The position numbers and the translations under genes are program-made. A stretch of 41,854 nt of DNA from NCBI GenBank assembly GCA_021325355.1, contig JAJPHI010000013.1:1-41854 (forward strand). The letters run 5' to 3'. The notes under the pieces are model-generated. The model searched no databases. It had not been told where the DNA came from and worked only from the letters and a program-made list of their open reading frames with translations. Positions within the stretch are counted from its first letter, which is position 1. Every line of letters begins with the position of its first letter. This document shows positions 24,543 through 33,954 of the stretch, piece after piece. Source of the DNA: Pseudomonadota bacterium (GTDB taxonomy: Bacteria; Desulfobacterota; Binatia; Binatales; Binataceae).

Positions 24543-27314
24543 ATGAAGAACAACAGCTTCGGCACACGCGCCACCCTTACGGTCGGCGCCAGCCAATATT
24601 CGATCTATTCGCTGGAAAATCTGGCGAAACAGGGTTACGAACTCGACCGCCTGCCTTATTCGATCAAAGTCATGATCGAAAATGTCCTGCGCCGCGAAGA
24701 CGGCACCGTGGTCACGCCCGAGCACGTTGAGACGCTGGCCCGATGGGCCGGCACTCGCGGCCGCGTCGAGCAGGAGTTTTCCTTCATGCCCGCGCGCGTA
24801 TTGCTGCAGGACTTTACCGGCGTCCCGGTCGTCGCCGACCTGGCCGTGATGCGCGACGCGATCAAGCATCTCGGCGGCGATCCGAAGCGGATCAATCCGC
24901 TGCAACCGGTTGACCTGGTAATCGATCATTCGGTGCAGGTGGACGTCTACGGCTCGGCGTCGGCCTTCGCGACCAATGCGCAGATGGAGTTCGAGCGCAA
25001 CCAGGAGCGCTATCGCTTCCTGCGCTGGGGACAGGGCGCCTTCCGCGATTTCCGCGTGGTGCCCCCGGATACCGGAATCGTCCATCAGGTCAATCTCGAG
25101 TATCTGGCCCCCGTGGTCTTCACCACGAAGGACGGCGCCGCCTATCCGGACACGGTTTTTGGCACCGATTCGCATACCACGATGATCAACGGACTCGGTG
25201 TCGTCGGTTGGGGCGTCGGCGGAATCGAGGCCGAAGCCGCGATGCTCGGGCGGTCAACCCCGATGCTGGTGCCGGAAGTGATCGGCTTCCGCCTGACCGG
25301 CGCTCTGCCGCCCGGCGCCACGGCGACCGATCTGGTCCTCACGGCGACGCAGATGCTGCGCCGAAAGGGCGTCGTCAACAAGTTTGTCGAATACTTCGGT
25401 CCGGGTATCGAGAACCTGAGCGTCGCCGATCGCGCCACGCTCGCCAACATGGCGCCGGAGTACGGCGCGACGATCGGCTTCTTCCCGGTCGATGAGCAGA
25501 CGCTCAATTACCTGCGGCTCTCCGGCCGCGCCGAAGCCCAGGTGCAACTGATCGCGGCCTACTGCAAGCATCAGGGACTGTTCCATACGGTGCAGTCACC
25601 GGAGCCCGTCTTCACCGATACTCTCGAGCTCGACCTCGGCACGGTCGAGCCGAGCCTCGCCGGTCCGCGCCGCCCTCAGGATCGCGTGCCGCTCAAGGCC
25701 GCCCGGCGCAACTTTCGCGATGAACTGGTGAAGGAGGTACTCACCGACGGCAACAATATCGCGCCGCAGGTGCTCGAACGATGGAAAAGCGAGGGCGGCA
25801 ATCCGGAGCCCGGGCGCGAAGAGCATCCGCTCGAGCATGACCTCGGCGCGCTGAGCCATTCGGCACGCGCCCGTCTCGGCAGCGACGAGTTCACGCTGCG
25901 GCACGGCTCGCTGGTAATCGCCGCGATCACCAGTTGCACCAACACCTCGAACCCGTCCGTGATGCTCGGTGCCGGTCTGCTGGCGAAAAAAGCCGTCGAG
26001 CGCGGCTTGAGCGTCAAGCCCTGGGTCAAGACCAGTCTCGCCCCCGGGTCGAAGGTGGTGACCGCCTACCTGAAGCGCGCGGGCCTGCTCGAATACCTCG
26101 AGCGCCTGCGCTTCAACCTGGTCGGTTACGGATGCACCACCTGTATCGGCAACAGCGGCCCGGTCGCCGAACCGATCGCCGACGCGATCAAGGAGGGCAA
26201 TCTCGTCGCCGCCGCGATTCTCAGCGGTAATCGCAACTTCGAAGGACGGATCAACCCGGTGGTGCGCTTCAATTACCTCGCCTCACCGCCGTTGGTCGTC
26301 GCCTATGCGCTGGCCGGCACCATCGATCTCGATCCCGATCGCGACCCGCTCGGACACGATCCGCAGGGCCAGCCGGTCTATCTGCGCGATATCTGGCCGT
26401 CTGCCGATGAGCTCAACCGCGTGATGGCCTCGGCGGTGGACTCGGCGATGTTTCGCGCGGAGTACGGCCAGGTGTTCGAGGGCGACGAGCGCTGGCGCAG
26501 CCTTGCCGTCCCCCAGGGCGAGCTCTTCCAATGGGAGGACCACTCGACCTATGTCAAAGCGCCGCCCTTCTTTGACGGCATGGCGCCCACCGCGAGCCCC
26601 CTGCAGGATATCCACGGCGCGCGCGTCCTTGCGATGCTTGGTGACAGCGTAACGACCGATCATATCTCGCCCGCCGGGTCGATTCCGGCCGACAGCCCCG
26701 CCGGCCGCTACCTCATCGAACAAGGGGTCGAGCCGCGCGACTTCAACTCGTATGGTGCCCGACGCGGCAATCATGAAGTCATGATGCGCGGGACGTTCGC
26801 CAATATCCGCATCAAGAATCTGCTCGTGCCGGGTGTCGAGGGCGGCGTCACCCTCCATCTGCCGGACGGCGAACGCACCACTATCTTCGACGCCGCCGAG
26901 CGCTATCGGCGTGAGGCCGTGCCGCTGGTGGTGATCGCCGGCAAGGAATACGGCACCGGCTCCTCACGCGACTGGGCGGCCAAAGGCACGCAGTTGCTGG
27001 GCGTTCGCGCGGTCATCGCCGAAAGCTTCGAACGGATCCATCGCAGCAACCTGGTCGGGATGGGCGTGCTGGCGTTACAGTTTCTTGAAGGGCAGAACCG
27101 CGCAAGCCTGGGCCTGACCGGCCGCGAATCCTATTCGATTCTGGGCGTCGCGACGGGTTTGACTCCGCGCCAAAAGCTCAAGGTGCGGGCGGAAGGCGAT
27201 GGCGCCGTCAAGGAGTTCGAAGTGCTGGCGCGCGTCGATACGCCCGAGGACGTCGAATATATCCGACACGGCGGCGTTCTGCCCTACGTCCTCCGCCAGC
27301 TCCTCGCGAGCTGA
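24543..27314 (+). CDS. acnA: Aconitate hydratase A
   Basis: Fe-S enzyme interconverting citrate and isocitrate; 923 residues, a normal AcnA length. Cluster ligands are Cys in AITSCTNTSNPS (about residue 465) and the pair in GCTTCIGNSGP (about residue 535). Other marks are TDSHTTMINGLGVVGWGVGGIEAE, GDSVTTDHISPAG and KEYGTGSSRDWAAKG with the catalytic Ser. ATG 24543 gives the family N-terminus; the frame is open 35 codons further upstream but that part does not match. Same strand as the Hsp20-DnaJ operon, 112 bp after it. The 244-bp gap that follows (27315-27558) shows no gene. Confidence 0.97.
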   Translation: MKNNSFGTRATLTVGASQYSIYSLENLAKQGYELDRLPYSIKVMIENVLRREDGTVVTPEHVETLARWAGTRGRVEQEFSFMPARVLLQDFTGVPVVADLAVMRDAIKHLGGDPKRINPLQPVDLVIDHSVQVDVYGSASAFATNAQMEFERNQERYRFLRWGQGAFRDFRVVPPDTGIVHQVNLEYLAPVVFTTKDGAAYPDTVFGTDSHTTMINGLGVVGWGVGGIEAEAAMLGRSTPMLVPEVIGFRLTGALPPGATATDLVLTATQMLRRKGVVNKFVEYFGPGIENLSVADRATLANMAPEYGATIGFFPVDEQTLNYLRLSGRAEAQVQLIAAYCKHQGLFHTVQSPEPVFTDTLELDLGTVEPSLAGPRRPQDRVPLKAARRNFRDELVKEVLTDGNNIAPQVLERWKSEGGNPEPGREEHPLEHDLGALSHSARARLGSDEFTLRHGSLVIAAITSCTNTSNPSVMLGAGLLAKKAVERGLSVKPWVKTSLAPGSKVVTAYLKRAGLLEYLERLRFNLVGYGCTTCIGNSGPVAEPIADAIKEGNLVAAAILSGNRNFEGRINPVVRFNYLASPPLVVAYALAGTIDLDPDRDPLGHDPQGQPVYLRDIWPSADELNRVMASAVDSAMFRAEYGQVFEGDERWRSLAVPQGELFQWEDHSTYVKAPPFFDGMAPTASPLQDIHGARVLAMLGDSVTTDHISPAGSIPADSPAGRYLIEQGVEPRDFNSYGARRGNHEVMMRGTFANIRIKNLLVPGVEGGVTLHLPDGERTTIFDAAERYRREAVPLVVIAGKEYGTGSSRDWAAKGTQLLGVRAVIAESFERIHRSNLVGMGVLALQFLEGQNRASLGLTGRESYSILGVATGLTPRQKLKVRAEGDGAVKEFEVLARVDTPEDVEYIRHGGVLPYVLRQLLAS

Positions 27315-27558
27315 ACAATCTGAACGGCAACGCGCCGTCTGTACAGCTTCGCGGCTGGCGGCGGCGCGTCTCTCAACTCTCCACCTCACAAGCGTTCCGG
27401 CGCCCGGTTGGCCGGCTGCCGGCACATCGCTACCGGTCATTGCGTACGCCGAGGCAATAACGCGACGGCATGCGCCAGCCGGCGCCGTTCGATCGTCGCC
27501 ACTCTAGCCGGTCTGCTGCCTCTTCGTCGGAGCGTTTTCGAATCGAGGCCGCGCGGGA

Positions 27559-28544
27559 ATGTCAGTCCCGTCCTCATCGGGGAATCAAGTGACACGGCGC
27601 CGCCGTCGCGAATGGCGCAGCACGATCATCCCGCGCTATCAGCGACGCACCGAGCGCGTGGACGAACCGATCCTCGGAGTATACCTGAACGGGACCAACA
27701 CCCACCGGCTGCGCGGAGCACTGGCCCGCTGTTGCGCGGCGCGCCGTGGTCGAAGGACGCGGTATCGCGCCTGGTTGGGCGATTGCGCGAGGACTTTGCC
27801 GCGTGGGCCCGGCGCGATCTCGGCGAACTAAAGGTTCGTTACTTGTTTCTCGACGGCTGGTATCCGCGGGTGCGAATCGGCAAGACGCACGCGCGGGCGC
27901 CGGTGCTGGTCAGCCTTGGGGTATGCGCGGACGGGCTCCGGGTGATTTTGGATCTCAGGCTGGCGGGAGCGGAAAGCGAGCAAGGCTGGCTCGACGCGGT
28001 CCACTCGCTGGTCGCGCGCAATCTGGGCGCGCCGGTGCTGGCGGCGATCGACGGTAATCCGGGCTTGGCCGCGGCGCTCAAGGCGCAGTGGCCCAAGCTC
28101 GCGCTGCAACGCTGTACCAACCACAAGCTCTGGAATCTGCTCGCCAAGGCCCCGGCCCATCTGCGCGAGGAACTGGCCGAGGATTATCGACGCATGCTCT
28201 ACGCCGAGAGCCGCGCGGCGGTGGAACAGGCCCGGGTCGCCTTCGCACGCAAGTGGCGGCTGCGCTGCCAAGCGATCGCCAAAAGCTTCGAGCAAGCCGG
28301 CGACCAACTGCTCACCTTTACCGCCTTGCCAATCTCGCAATGGAAGGCGCTGCGCACCACCAACGCGCTGGAGCGGATCAACGAGCAGTTTCGCCGGCGG
28401 ACCAGAACCCAGCCTTCGCTTCCCAACGAGGAGGCGGTTCTGCTCCTGCTGTTCGGACTCCTGCGCAGCGGCCAGGTGAAGCTGCGCCGGCTCCTCGGCT
28501 GGCACGACCTCACCGCCCTCAATCAAGGTTCGGAGGCAGCGTAA
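27559..28544 (+). pseudogene. IS256-family transposase, frameshifted and 5'-truncated
   Basis: DDE transposase remnant. The catalytic residues remain: Asp in YLFLDGWYPRVR, Asp in AAIDGNPGL, and Glu in LRTTNALERINEQF; RTRTQPSLPNEEA closes the domain. The N-terminal part (RYQRRTERVDEPIL to RLRGALAR) is read in one frame and the rest (LLRGAPWSKDAVSRL onward) in the frame one base back; the join near 27729 fits loss of a single base. The first hundred or so residues of a normal IS256 transposase are not recognisable upstream, so the 5' end is also lost. A TTTTTCCACCAGTTGACAG stretch at 28598-28616 looks like an IS256-type terminal repeat, but I find no partner on the left. Confidence 0.85.
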
Positions 28545-28620
28545 TAGCAACTTGGTAATTCAACTGCTCAACTCGCCGCGGATATCCGATGCCAGGCTTT
28601 TTCCACCAGTTGACAGACAA
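27559..28620 (+). mobile_element. IS256-type element remnant
   Basis: Covers the frameshifted transposase and the possible right end near 28598-28620. The left end and any target-site duplication could not be found, so only the right side of the element seems preserved. It separates aconitase from the aromatic operon. Confidence 0.6.
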
Positions 28621-28666
28621 CACCTGCACCTCGACCCTGACACATATCGTCGCGGTTGAGCGATAC

Positions 28667-29554
28667 CTACCGAGGTCGGCGATGGCCCCAGATGCTGCCC
28701 GATTCGTGCCGCTGCACCTTCCAGACGGCATCGTCGATTACCCGCGCGCCATAGCCGTACTCCACCTCGAACCCTGAGGGCGTGCGCAGATAGAACGACA
28801 CCATATGATCGTTGGTATGGCGCCCGAGCGTGGCCGCGATCGGCACGCCACGATCCTCGCAGAGGTACATCGTCGAACACACGTCGTCGATCGTCCGGAC
28901 CTGCAGCATGAAGTGATGGAGCCGCTTGGTCCCCGGCAACTGTCCGAAGGCGAGCGTGTGATGTCGCGGGTTGCAGTGCAGAAAGGTGATCGACAGGCCG
29001 AATGGCTGCCCCCGCCGCATCCGCATATCGACCAGATCGCTGATCTTCATGCCCAGCAGATCGCGATAGAAGTGCAGGCTCTGCGCGGCGTCGTCCACCC
29101 GAATCACCATGTGCCCGAGTCCCATGATGCCGGTCTCGAACCCGGAAATCGGACGCGGCGACTGGAACGGCTCCTGGAAATTCATCAGCGGACCGAAGTA
29201 GGCCTCGCTGGCGATGCCGTTGGGATCCTTGAACTGCAGCAGCTCGACGACGCCGCGGGCCTGCGCCAGCTCCGGGCTCCCGGTCCTCACTTCGACCCCG
29301 GCGGCGCGAAGCTGCCCTGCGAGTTCCCGCAGCGCCGGCTCGTCGCTCACCTCCCAGCCGATGAAGGCGAGGTCGTCCGCCGCGTTCTGCTGCAGGATGA
29401 AGCGATGGTGATTTTCGTCCATCCGCAGCAGCCGCGCGCCGTCCGGCGCCTCGCCCGCGGCCTGCAACCCGAGGATCTCGGTGGCGAACCGTTCCCATTG
29501 CGCCACGTCGCTGACGTTCAACCCGAGATAGCCCATCTGTGTTACGCTCGCCAT
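28667..29554 (-). CDS. Type I extradiol ring-cleavage dioxygenase
   Basis: Fe(II) enzyme of the vicinal-oxygen-chelate fold that opens catechol-type rings next to the hydroxyls; closest in pattern to BphC/HsaC. The 295-residue protein has two tandem modules. Metal ligands are visible: His in GLGHMVIRV, His in RLHHFMLQV and Glu in GFEVEYGYG; the active-site His in PRHHTLAF and the Tyr in SFYLRTPSG are also present. ATG 29554 follows GGTGAGGTGGAG; an upstream TTG at 29587 overlaps the previous gene's stop. It is the last gene of a three-gene operon with a Rieske oxygenase, so it likely cleaves the diol made by that pathway; the substrate is unknown. Confidence 0.92.
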   Translation of the reverse strand: MASVTQMGYLGLNVSDVAQWERFATEILGLQAAGEAPDGARLLRMDENHHRFILQQNAADDLAFIGWEVSDEPALRELAGQLRAAGVEVRTGSPELAQARGVVELLQFKDPNGIASEAYFGPLMNFQEPFQSPRPISGFETGIMGLGHMVIRVDDAAQSLHFYRDLLGMKISDLVDMRMRRGQPFGLSITFLHCNPRHHTLAFGQLPGTKRLHHFMLQVRTIDDVCSTMYLCEDRGVPIAATLGRHTNDHMVSFYLRTPSGFEVEYGYGARVIDDAVWKVQRHESGSIWGHRRPR

Positions 29555-29579
29555 CGCGCTCCACCTCACCGAATCGTCT

Positions 29580-30056
29580 TCAGACAATAAAAGTCAGGTT
29601 ATCGATGACCTCGTCGTTGTTGACCAGGACGACCTTCTTCGCCGCGATTTTCCAGACGCCCTCGACGCAGCGCAGCCGATGCTCATAGCGGCCGGCGAAG
29701 ATGCGTTCGCGCCCGCGCCGCAGATGGTAGAGCAGAAAATTCGAGCCGATCGACATCGCGTTGTCCTGCGCTTCGGCGACCGTCACGTTGCCGATCAAAC
29801 GTCGCGTCTGCGAGGGTGGGCTCTGCGCGTGCGCCAGACCGCTCTCGAGCCGCCTGACGCGATCGCTCAGCCGCTCGAAATCGTCGTAGACGATCGCGAT
29901 TTCCCGCGTCGGATCGCGGCCCGGTCCGTTGCTCGGAATCCAATAGATCGCGTCCGCCGTCAGCATCGCCAGCCATGCGTCGTAACGGCGTTCGTCGAGG
30001 ATTAGCGCCTCGGCGTACAGCAGGTCTTCGACCGCGCTGCGACTGAGCGTCGCCAT
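29580..30056 (-). CDS. Rieske dioxygenase beta subunit
   Basis: Small, structural subunit of an aromatic-ring-hydroxylating dioxygenase, NTF2/SnoaL fold, 158 residues. LLYAEALILDERRYDAWLAML near the N-terminus, YWIPSN, and RRLIGNVTV are typical, as is the C-terminal strand set ending in VWKIAAKKVVLVNNDEVIDNL. It lies 6 bp after the alpha subunit gene, which implies coupled translation into an alpha-beta complex. The extradiol gene follows 25 bp later. Confidence 0.92.
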   Translation of the reverse strand: MATLSRSAVEDLLYAEALILDERRYDAWLAMLTADAIYWIPSNGPGRDPTREIAIVYDDFERLSDRVRRLESGLAHAQSPPSQTRRLIGNVTVAEAQDNAMSIGSNFLLYHLRRGRERIFAGRYEHRLRCVEGVWKIAAKKVVLVNNDEVIDNLTFIV

Positions 30057-30062
30057 CGTCGA

Positions 30063-31385
30063 TCAGGAGCCCGCCGCAGCCAACGTAACCGAGGGCCGCG
30101 CCGCCGTCGCCACGCCGCACATGATCTCGCGCCAGCGCTTGTAGAAGGCGCGCTGCGGTACTTCGTCGGTCAGATGCGCGGCGATAACCCCGTCCTCGCC
30201 GACCGTCTCGCGTTCGAGTCCGCGCGAGAGTTCGAGCCATTCGGCGCCCTTCACTGCGAGACCCGCCTGGCAGCGGTTGAACATCTCGACGTCGTCCGGC
30301 GCGCCGCCGCCCGCCGGGCCGTAAAATGCCTCGTGAGCGCGCAGCCGCGCGACGTTAATCGCCTCGTGCACGCCGCAGAGCGTGGTCGGCGTCAGGAATA
30401 CTTCGGTGCGGTTGAAACTTATCGGGATCACGTTGCGCAACTGAATGCCGATGATCAGCAGATTCGGGAACACCGCAAGGTTGACGTTGGAGGCGGCGAG
30501 AATTTCCGCCGCTCGCGCCTCGCCATTGCGCGCCACCAGGCTCTGCACATAGGCGTCGCCGATTTCCGCCGGCACCTGCCCGCGCAGGATATTGCTGACC
30601 AGCCGGGGGCTGCTTCGCCGCGGCGCGGTATCCAGCAGCGAATGACCGTGTCCCAGGTCCTTGCTTTCGAGCGGACTGGTCTCGTTGAACAATTTCATCA
30701 CGCGCCGACCCAGCCGTTTCCCTTGAATCTCGAAGAAGGCCTGATGGACGAAGTTCGCATGGTAGCCGTCCACCCCGTTCTCCATCTGGAACTTCCAGTT
30801 ACCGTCGTAACCGTACTTGTGCGTGCCGGCCCGAGCTTCCACCGCACCCTGCGGCGACAGATCCATGAAGAGATCGATGTAGTAGCGCGCTTTGCCCAGA
30901 TAGTCGGGCAGCTCTTCGACGTCCGCGCTGAGACTCGCAAACACGAGCCCGCGATAATTGGCGACCTTGGCCGCCCGGATCAGGCTGAACCGGCTGCGAT
31001 CAAAGTTCTTGCCGTAACCGCCCGGATACGGCAGCCCCACCAACTCCCCGCGACCGTTGTAGGTCCAGCCGTGATACCAGCAGCGGAAGTGGCGCGCGTT
31101 GCCCCGTTCCTCTTGGCAGATCGTGGCCCCGCGATGCATGCAGCGGTTCATCAGCACCTGGATGGCGCCGTCTTCGTCGCGCGTCATGATTGCCGGTTGC
31201 GAGCCGAACCGCACCTGCTTGAAATCACCGGCCGCCGCCACTTCGCTATCATGACCAAGGAAGACCCAGCCGCTCTCGAAAATCCGCTCCATCTCGAGCG
31301 CGAACACCTGGGGCTCGGTATAGATACGCCGATGCACGCGATGGTCCTCGACCAGCGTATTGAGGTCCAACTTTTCGGCCATCAT
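30063..31385 (-). CDS. Rieske dioxygenase alpha subunit
   Basis: Catalytic subunit of an aromatic-ring-hydroxylating oxygenase, 440 residues. The Rieske 2Fe-2S motif C-x-H...C-x2-H is in NRCMHRGATIC and CWYHGWTY (about residues 80-105). The mononuclear iron site is VDGYHANFVH (two His), with an Asp in GAPDDVEMFNR as the third ligand. ATG 31385 has GGAGGT 5 bp upstream; a second ATG follows directly. First gene of the alpha-beta-extradiol operon. No ferredoxin, reductase or regulator gene is adjacent, so electron donors must come from elsewhere. The substrate could be benzoate- or phenylpropionate-like (not provable here). Confidence 0.94.
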   Translation of the reverse strand: MMAEKLDLNTLVEDHRVHRRIYTEPQVFALEMERIFESGWVFLGHDSEVAAAGDFKQVRFGSQPAIMTRDEDGAIQVLMNRCMHRGATICQEERGNARHFRCWYHGWTYNGRGELVGLPYPGGYGKNFDRSRFSLIRAAKVANYRGLVFASLSADVEELPDYLGKARYYIDLFMDLSPQGAVEARAGTHKYGYDGNWKFQMENGVDGYHANFVHQAFFEIQGKRLGRRVMKLFNETSPLESKDLGHGHSLLDTAPRRSSPRLVSNILRGQVPAEIGDAYVQSLVARNGEARAAEILAASNVNLAVFPNLLIIGIQLRNVIPISFNRTEVFLTPTTLCGVHEAINVARLRAHEAFYGPAGGGAPDDVEMFNRCQAGLAVKGAEWLELSRGLERETVGEDGVIAAHLTDEVPQRAFYKRWREIMCGVATAARPSVTLAAAGS

Positions 31386-31572
31386 GAGCGACCTCCGCTT
31401 TTGCCGTGAGATGCTTACTCTCTCTTAACACCTTCGGGTCAGAGGCGGGTAGCGCCGGATCCGCCCGGTTGGCGGCGTCGCACGGTTAACCAAAGTCTCA
31501 AGTTAGCCAGTTCCATGACATTCAGTTATATTTGGCTAAGGTTGACGGATGAGGGAAGTGGAGAAGTTCTGG

Positions 31573-31962
31573 ATGACCGCTCGAGTGAGCCTTGCAATCC
31601 TTTTGATTAGCTCAGTCGCCCTGGCCGGATGCCTGGCGTGGACCGAGGATTCGCAGGGTAACCTCCGCTCCGTCGGCCTTCCGGGTGTGCCCTTATGGCA
31701 GTCGAAGCAGCCCCCGCCGGTCATGACACCGAGCGATTTCGGTCTGACCCCGCAGCAAGCGGCGCAGTACAGCGGGCCGATTCTGGTGATCCCGAATCCC
31801 AACGGTTCGGCGATGTATAAATTCTATAGCGGGCAGAACGGCTGCGCCGACGATCTCAAGGCCATGATGGCGCAACGGGCGCAAAGCAACCAGAACGGCC
31901 CCGCGCCGTACTGTGCGCCACCGCCCGGCCCTGCCGCCGCGCAACAGGGCAGTAAATCATGA
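31573..31962 (+). CDS. Small putative lipoprotein
   Basis: A 129-residue exported protein with signal peptide and lipobox LAGC (Cys at residue 20). The mature part is short and polar, with SDFGLTPQQAAQYSGPILVI near the middle and a Pro/Ala/Gln-rich C-terminus; no known family. GGAG 9 bp before ATG 31573 favours this start; ATG 31549 with AAGG is possible and would add eight residues. Divergent from the Rieske operon. Confidence 0.72.
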   Translation: MTARVSLAILLISSVALAGCLAWTEDSQGNLRSVGLPGVPLWQSKQPPPVMTPSDFGLTPQQAAQYSGPILVIPNPNGSAMYKFYSGQNGCADDLKAMMAQRAQSNQNGPAPYCAPPPGPAAAQQGSKS

Positions 31963-32108
31963 GCGGAGGCGCCGGGCGCGAATAATTCGCCGCGAAGCCA
32001 CAAGTGACCATCCGAAGTGCGTTGCGCGTCAACCCGATCCAGCGACGGGCGGTGCGCGCATGCGCTGTAGGTTAAGTTGACCATATCAGTGTCGAAAGGA
32101 AAGCACTC

Positions 32109-32453
32109 ATGCCGCGTTCAGACTCCTCTAAACCCTCACGGCCGTTGGCCCTAATCGCGATGTTCGGCGCGCTGGCGATGGGCGCCGGCGTCACCAGCAG
32201 TCTTGCCGCTTCGCCCAGTCCCAGTCCCGCCGCCGCTTCCACTGCCGCGGCCCCAGCCGTGAAGCCCATCAACAAGCGCTTCCTCCTGTCGAAGTCCACC
32301 GCGATCTATGCGGCTCCTGACGAGTCGAGTGCGGTGCTGGAACACGTCCGCGCAGGCATTCACGTCGATGTGGTCGGGCTCAGTGGCAAATGGCTCCAGC
32401 TCAAACTGCGTAACGGGAAGACTGGCTATATTCCGGCCACCGCCGCGGAATAA
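32109..32453 (+). CDS. Exported bacterial SH3-domain protein
   Basis: A 114-residue protein with a signal peptide (hydrophobic stretch residues 12-32, SLA-AS) and an Ala/Pro/Ser linker. From about residue 58 there is a bacterial SH3 domain: STAIYAAPDESSAVLEHV, WLQLKLRNGKTGYIP. Such domains bind peptidoglycan or proteins in the periplasm. AAAGGAAA 6 bp upstream supports ATG 32109. A 228-bp gap to the next gene holds a terminator hairpin. Confidence 0.82.
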   Translation: MPRSDSSKPSRPLALIAMFGALAMGAGVTSSLAASPSPSPAAASTAAAPAVKPINKRFLLSKSTAIYAAPDESSAVLEHVRAGIHVDVVGLSGKWLQLKLRNGKTGYIPATAAE

Positions 32454-32612
32454 TCCGTTCGTATGACCTTCCGATCGTCTGCGCTGGCGGCCGCGCCCAC
32501 ACGCTGATCGGAAATGTTCGGCCGACCGGAGATGTCTGGTTGACGGCGCGCCTGGCGATGATGCGGCGGGGCGGAACGTCCGCGCATCCTCGCGTATCCA
32601 ACCGCGACGCAA

Positions 32613-32645
32613 ACGGCCGCCGGGCGTTAACGCTCCGGCGGCCGT
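32613..32645 (-). terminator. Terminator hairpin after the first amidohydrolase
   Basis: Arms ACGGCCGCCGG (32613-32623) and CCGGCGGCCGT (32635-32645), 11 bp perfect, with GCG and CGC extending the stem around a TTAA loop (one T bulged). It lies 36 bp beyond the stop of the minus-strand amidohydrolase. Confidence 0.7.
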
Positions 32646-32681
32646 CGCGATAAGTAACCTAAGTAACCGGGTCCGGTTCTA

Positions 32682-33785
32682 TCAGACGGCGATGTGATAC
32701 AGCTCCGCGACGTTATCGTGCAGAATCGCGTCCTTCTCGACCGGCGTCAGGTTCTTGGTGTGCTGGGCGAGGATCTCCTGCGACCACGGCCAGGTCGAGT
32801 CCGAGTGCGGGAAGTCATTCGCCCACATCATGCGCTTATAGTTCAGCAGGTCCTTCTCGGCGAAAGCGACCCAGTCGTCCTGGAAGGTCAGGTAAACATG
32901 GTCGCGGAAGTATTCGGACGGCATCCGCTCGAGCGGCTGCGCTTTCATCCAGGTCCGATGGCGCTTGTAGGCATGGTCCATCCGGTACATGAAATGCGGC
33001 ACCCAGCCGGCGTCCGCCTCGACGCAGACGATCTTCAGTTTGGGATTACGCTGGAAGACGCCACCGAAGATGAAGGTGCCGATGATGTCCTGGTTGCCGC
33101 GAATGATCGACATGAAGCTGTTGATGAGCGGGCCGCGCGGGCGCGCGCCCACCTGATCGCTCTTGCTGGTCAGGATATGGAAGCTGATCGGCATCTCGAG
33201 ATCGACCGCGGCCTGCCAGTAGGGATCATACATTGGATCGTCGTAGTCGCTGACCATCGGATTGCCGGTCAGCATCACGCCGCGCAGACCGAGCGCCTTC
33301 ATCTCTTCGAGCTCTTTGATGCCCTCCTCGACCGAGCGCATGGTTGACTGGCCGAGACCGAGCAGACGCGTCGGGTTGTAGGAGCAATATTCGGCGATCC
33401 AGCGATTGTAGGCGTCGAAGCAGGCCTTTTTGTAATCGAAGTCGCTGTGATTGCAGAGCAGCATCCCGACCGTCGGATAAATCACTTCGGCGGCGACGCC
33501 GTCGCGATCCTGGTCGGCGATGCGGTACTTCGGGTCCCATCCGCCGCGATGGAGACTGTCGAAGGTGGCGCCCCAGGCGCGCAGATCTTCGGGCGTGCGG
33601 CCGGCCGCGGCGGCGAGCGCGATGCCGAGCGGCTTCTTTATTCCTTCGATAACGAAGACGTCGCCCTTGGTTTCGTCACGCACCATCTTGGGAGCGATAT
33701 GACGGAACTTGGGGTCGATGTAATCGATGTAACAGTTGGGCGGTTCGGTGATGTGAGAGTCAGCCGAGATGCACGGCTTGCTCAT
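32682..33785 (-). CDS. Amidohydrolase-2 family metal-dependent hydrolase (first copy)
   Basis: A 367-residue TIM-barrel protein of the Amidohydro_2 (ACMSD-like) family, which includes decarboxylases and hydrolases acting on ring or acyl carboxylates. N-terminal metal site ISADSHITEP, then the barrel His in SFHILTS, and ANDFPHSDSTWPWS with the final Asp. ATG 33785 has a strong AAGGAGGA site 5 bp upstream; the open frame to 33875 is an artefact of composition. A different amidohydrolase is 4 kb downstream, and an LLM oxidoreductase is divergent. Substrate unknown. Confidence 0.9.
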   Translation of the reverse strand: MSKPCISADSHITEPPNCYIDYIDPKFRHIAPKMVRDETKGDVFVIEGIKKPLGIALAAAAGRTPEDLRAWGATFDSLHRGGWDPKYRIADQDRDGVAAEVIYPTVGMLLCNHSDFDYKKACFDAYNRWIAEYCSYNPTRLLGLGQSTMRSVEEGIKELEEMKALGLRGVMLTGNPMVSDYDDPMYDPYWQAAVDLEMPISFHILTSKSDQVGARPRGPLINSFMSIIRGNQDIIGTFIFGGVFQRNPKLKIVCVEADAGWVPHFMYRMDHAYKRHRTWMKAQPLERMPSEYFRDHVYLTFQDDWVAFAEKDLLNYKRMMWANDFPHSDSTWPWSQEILAQHTKNLTPVEKDAILHDNVAELYHIAV

Positions 33786-33909
33786 CGGGGTCCTCCTTGT
33801 GGTCCGCGGCGGCGAGCGCTCGCGGCAACGTTTTCGGGCAGGGAAAGCATAACGCAGGCTGCGGCTCAGGTTCAACGACCGCGGGCGAGGCCGGGCGACG
33901 CGGGTTCGG

Positions 33910-33954
33910 CCGAGGTTTCACGTCCCGAGGTTTCACGCCCCGAGGTTTCACGTG
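33910..33954. repeat. Three tandem 15-bp repeats with parS half-sites
   Basis: CCGAGGTTTCACG plus two variable bases, repeated exactly three times end to end (33910, 33925, 33940). Each copy holds the parS half GTTTCACG; the third is completed into a full palindrome. It lies in the 319-bp gap between divergent genes (33786-34104), which otherwise shows only a DnaA-like CTATCCACA at 33981-33989. Confidence 0.85.

Noticed and set aside
33910-33954. CRISPR array
   Set aside because: Units are 15 bp, directly adjacent without spacers, and no cas genes are present; the parS core explains them better.
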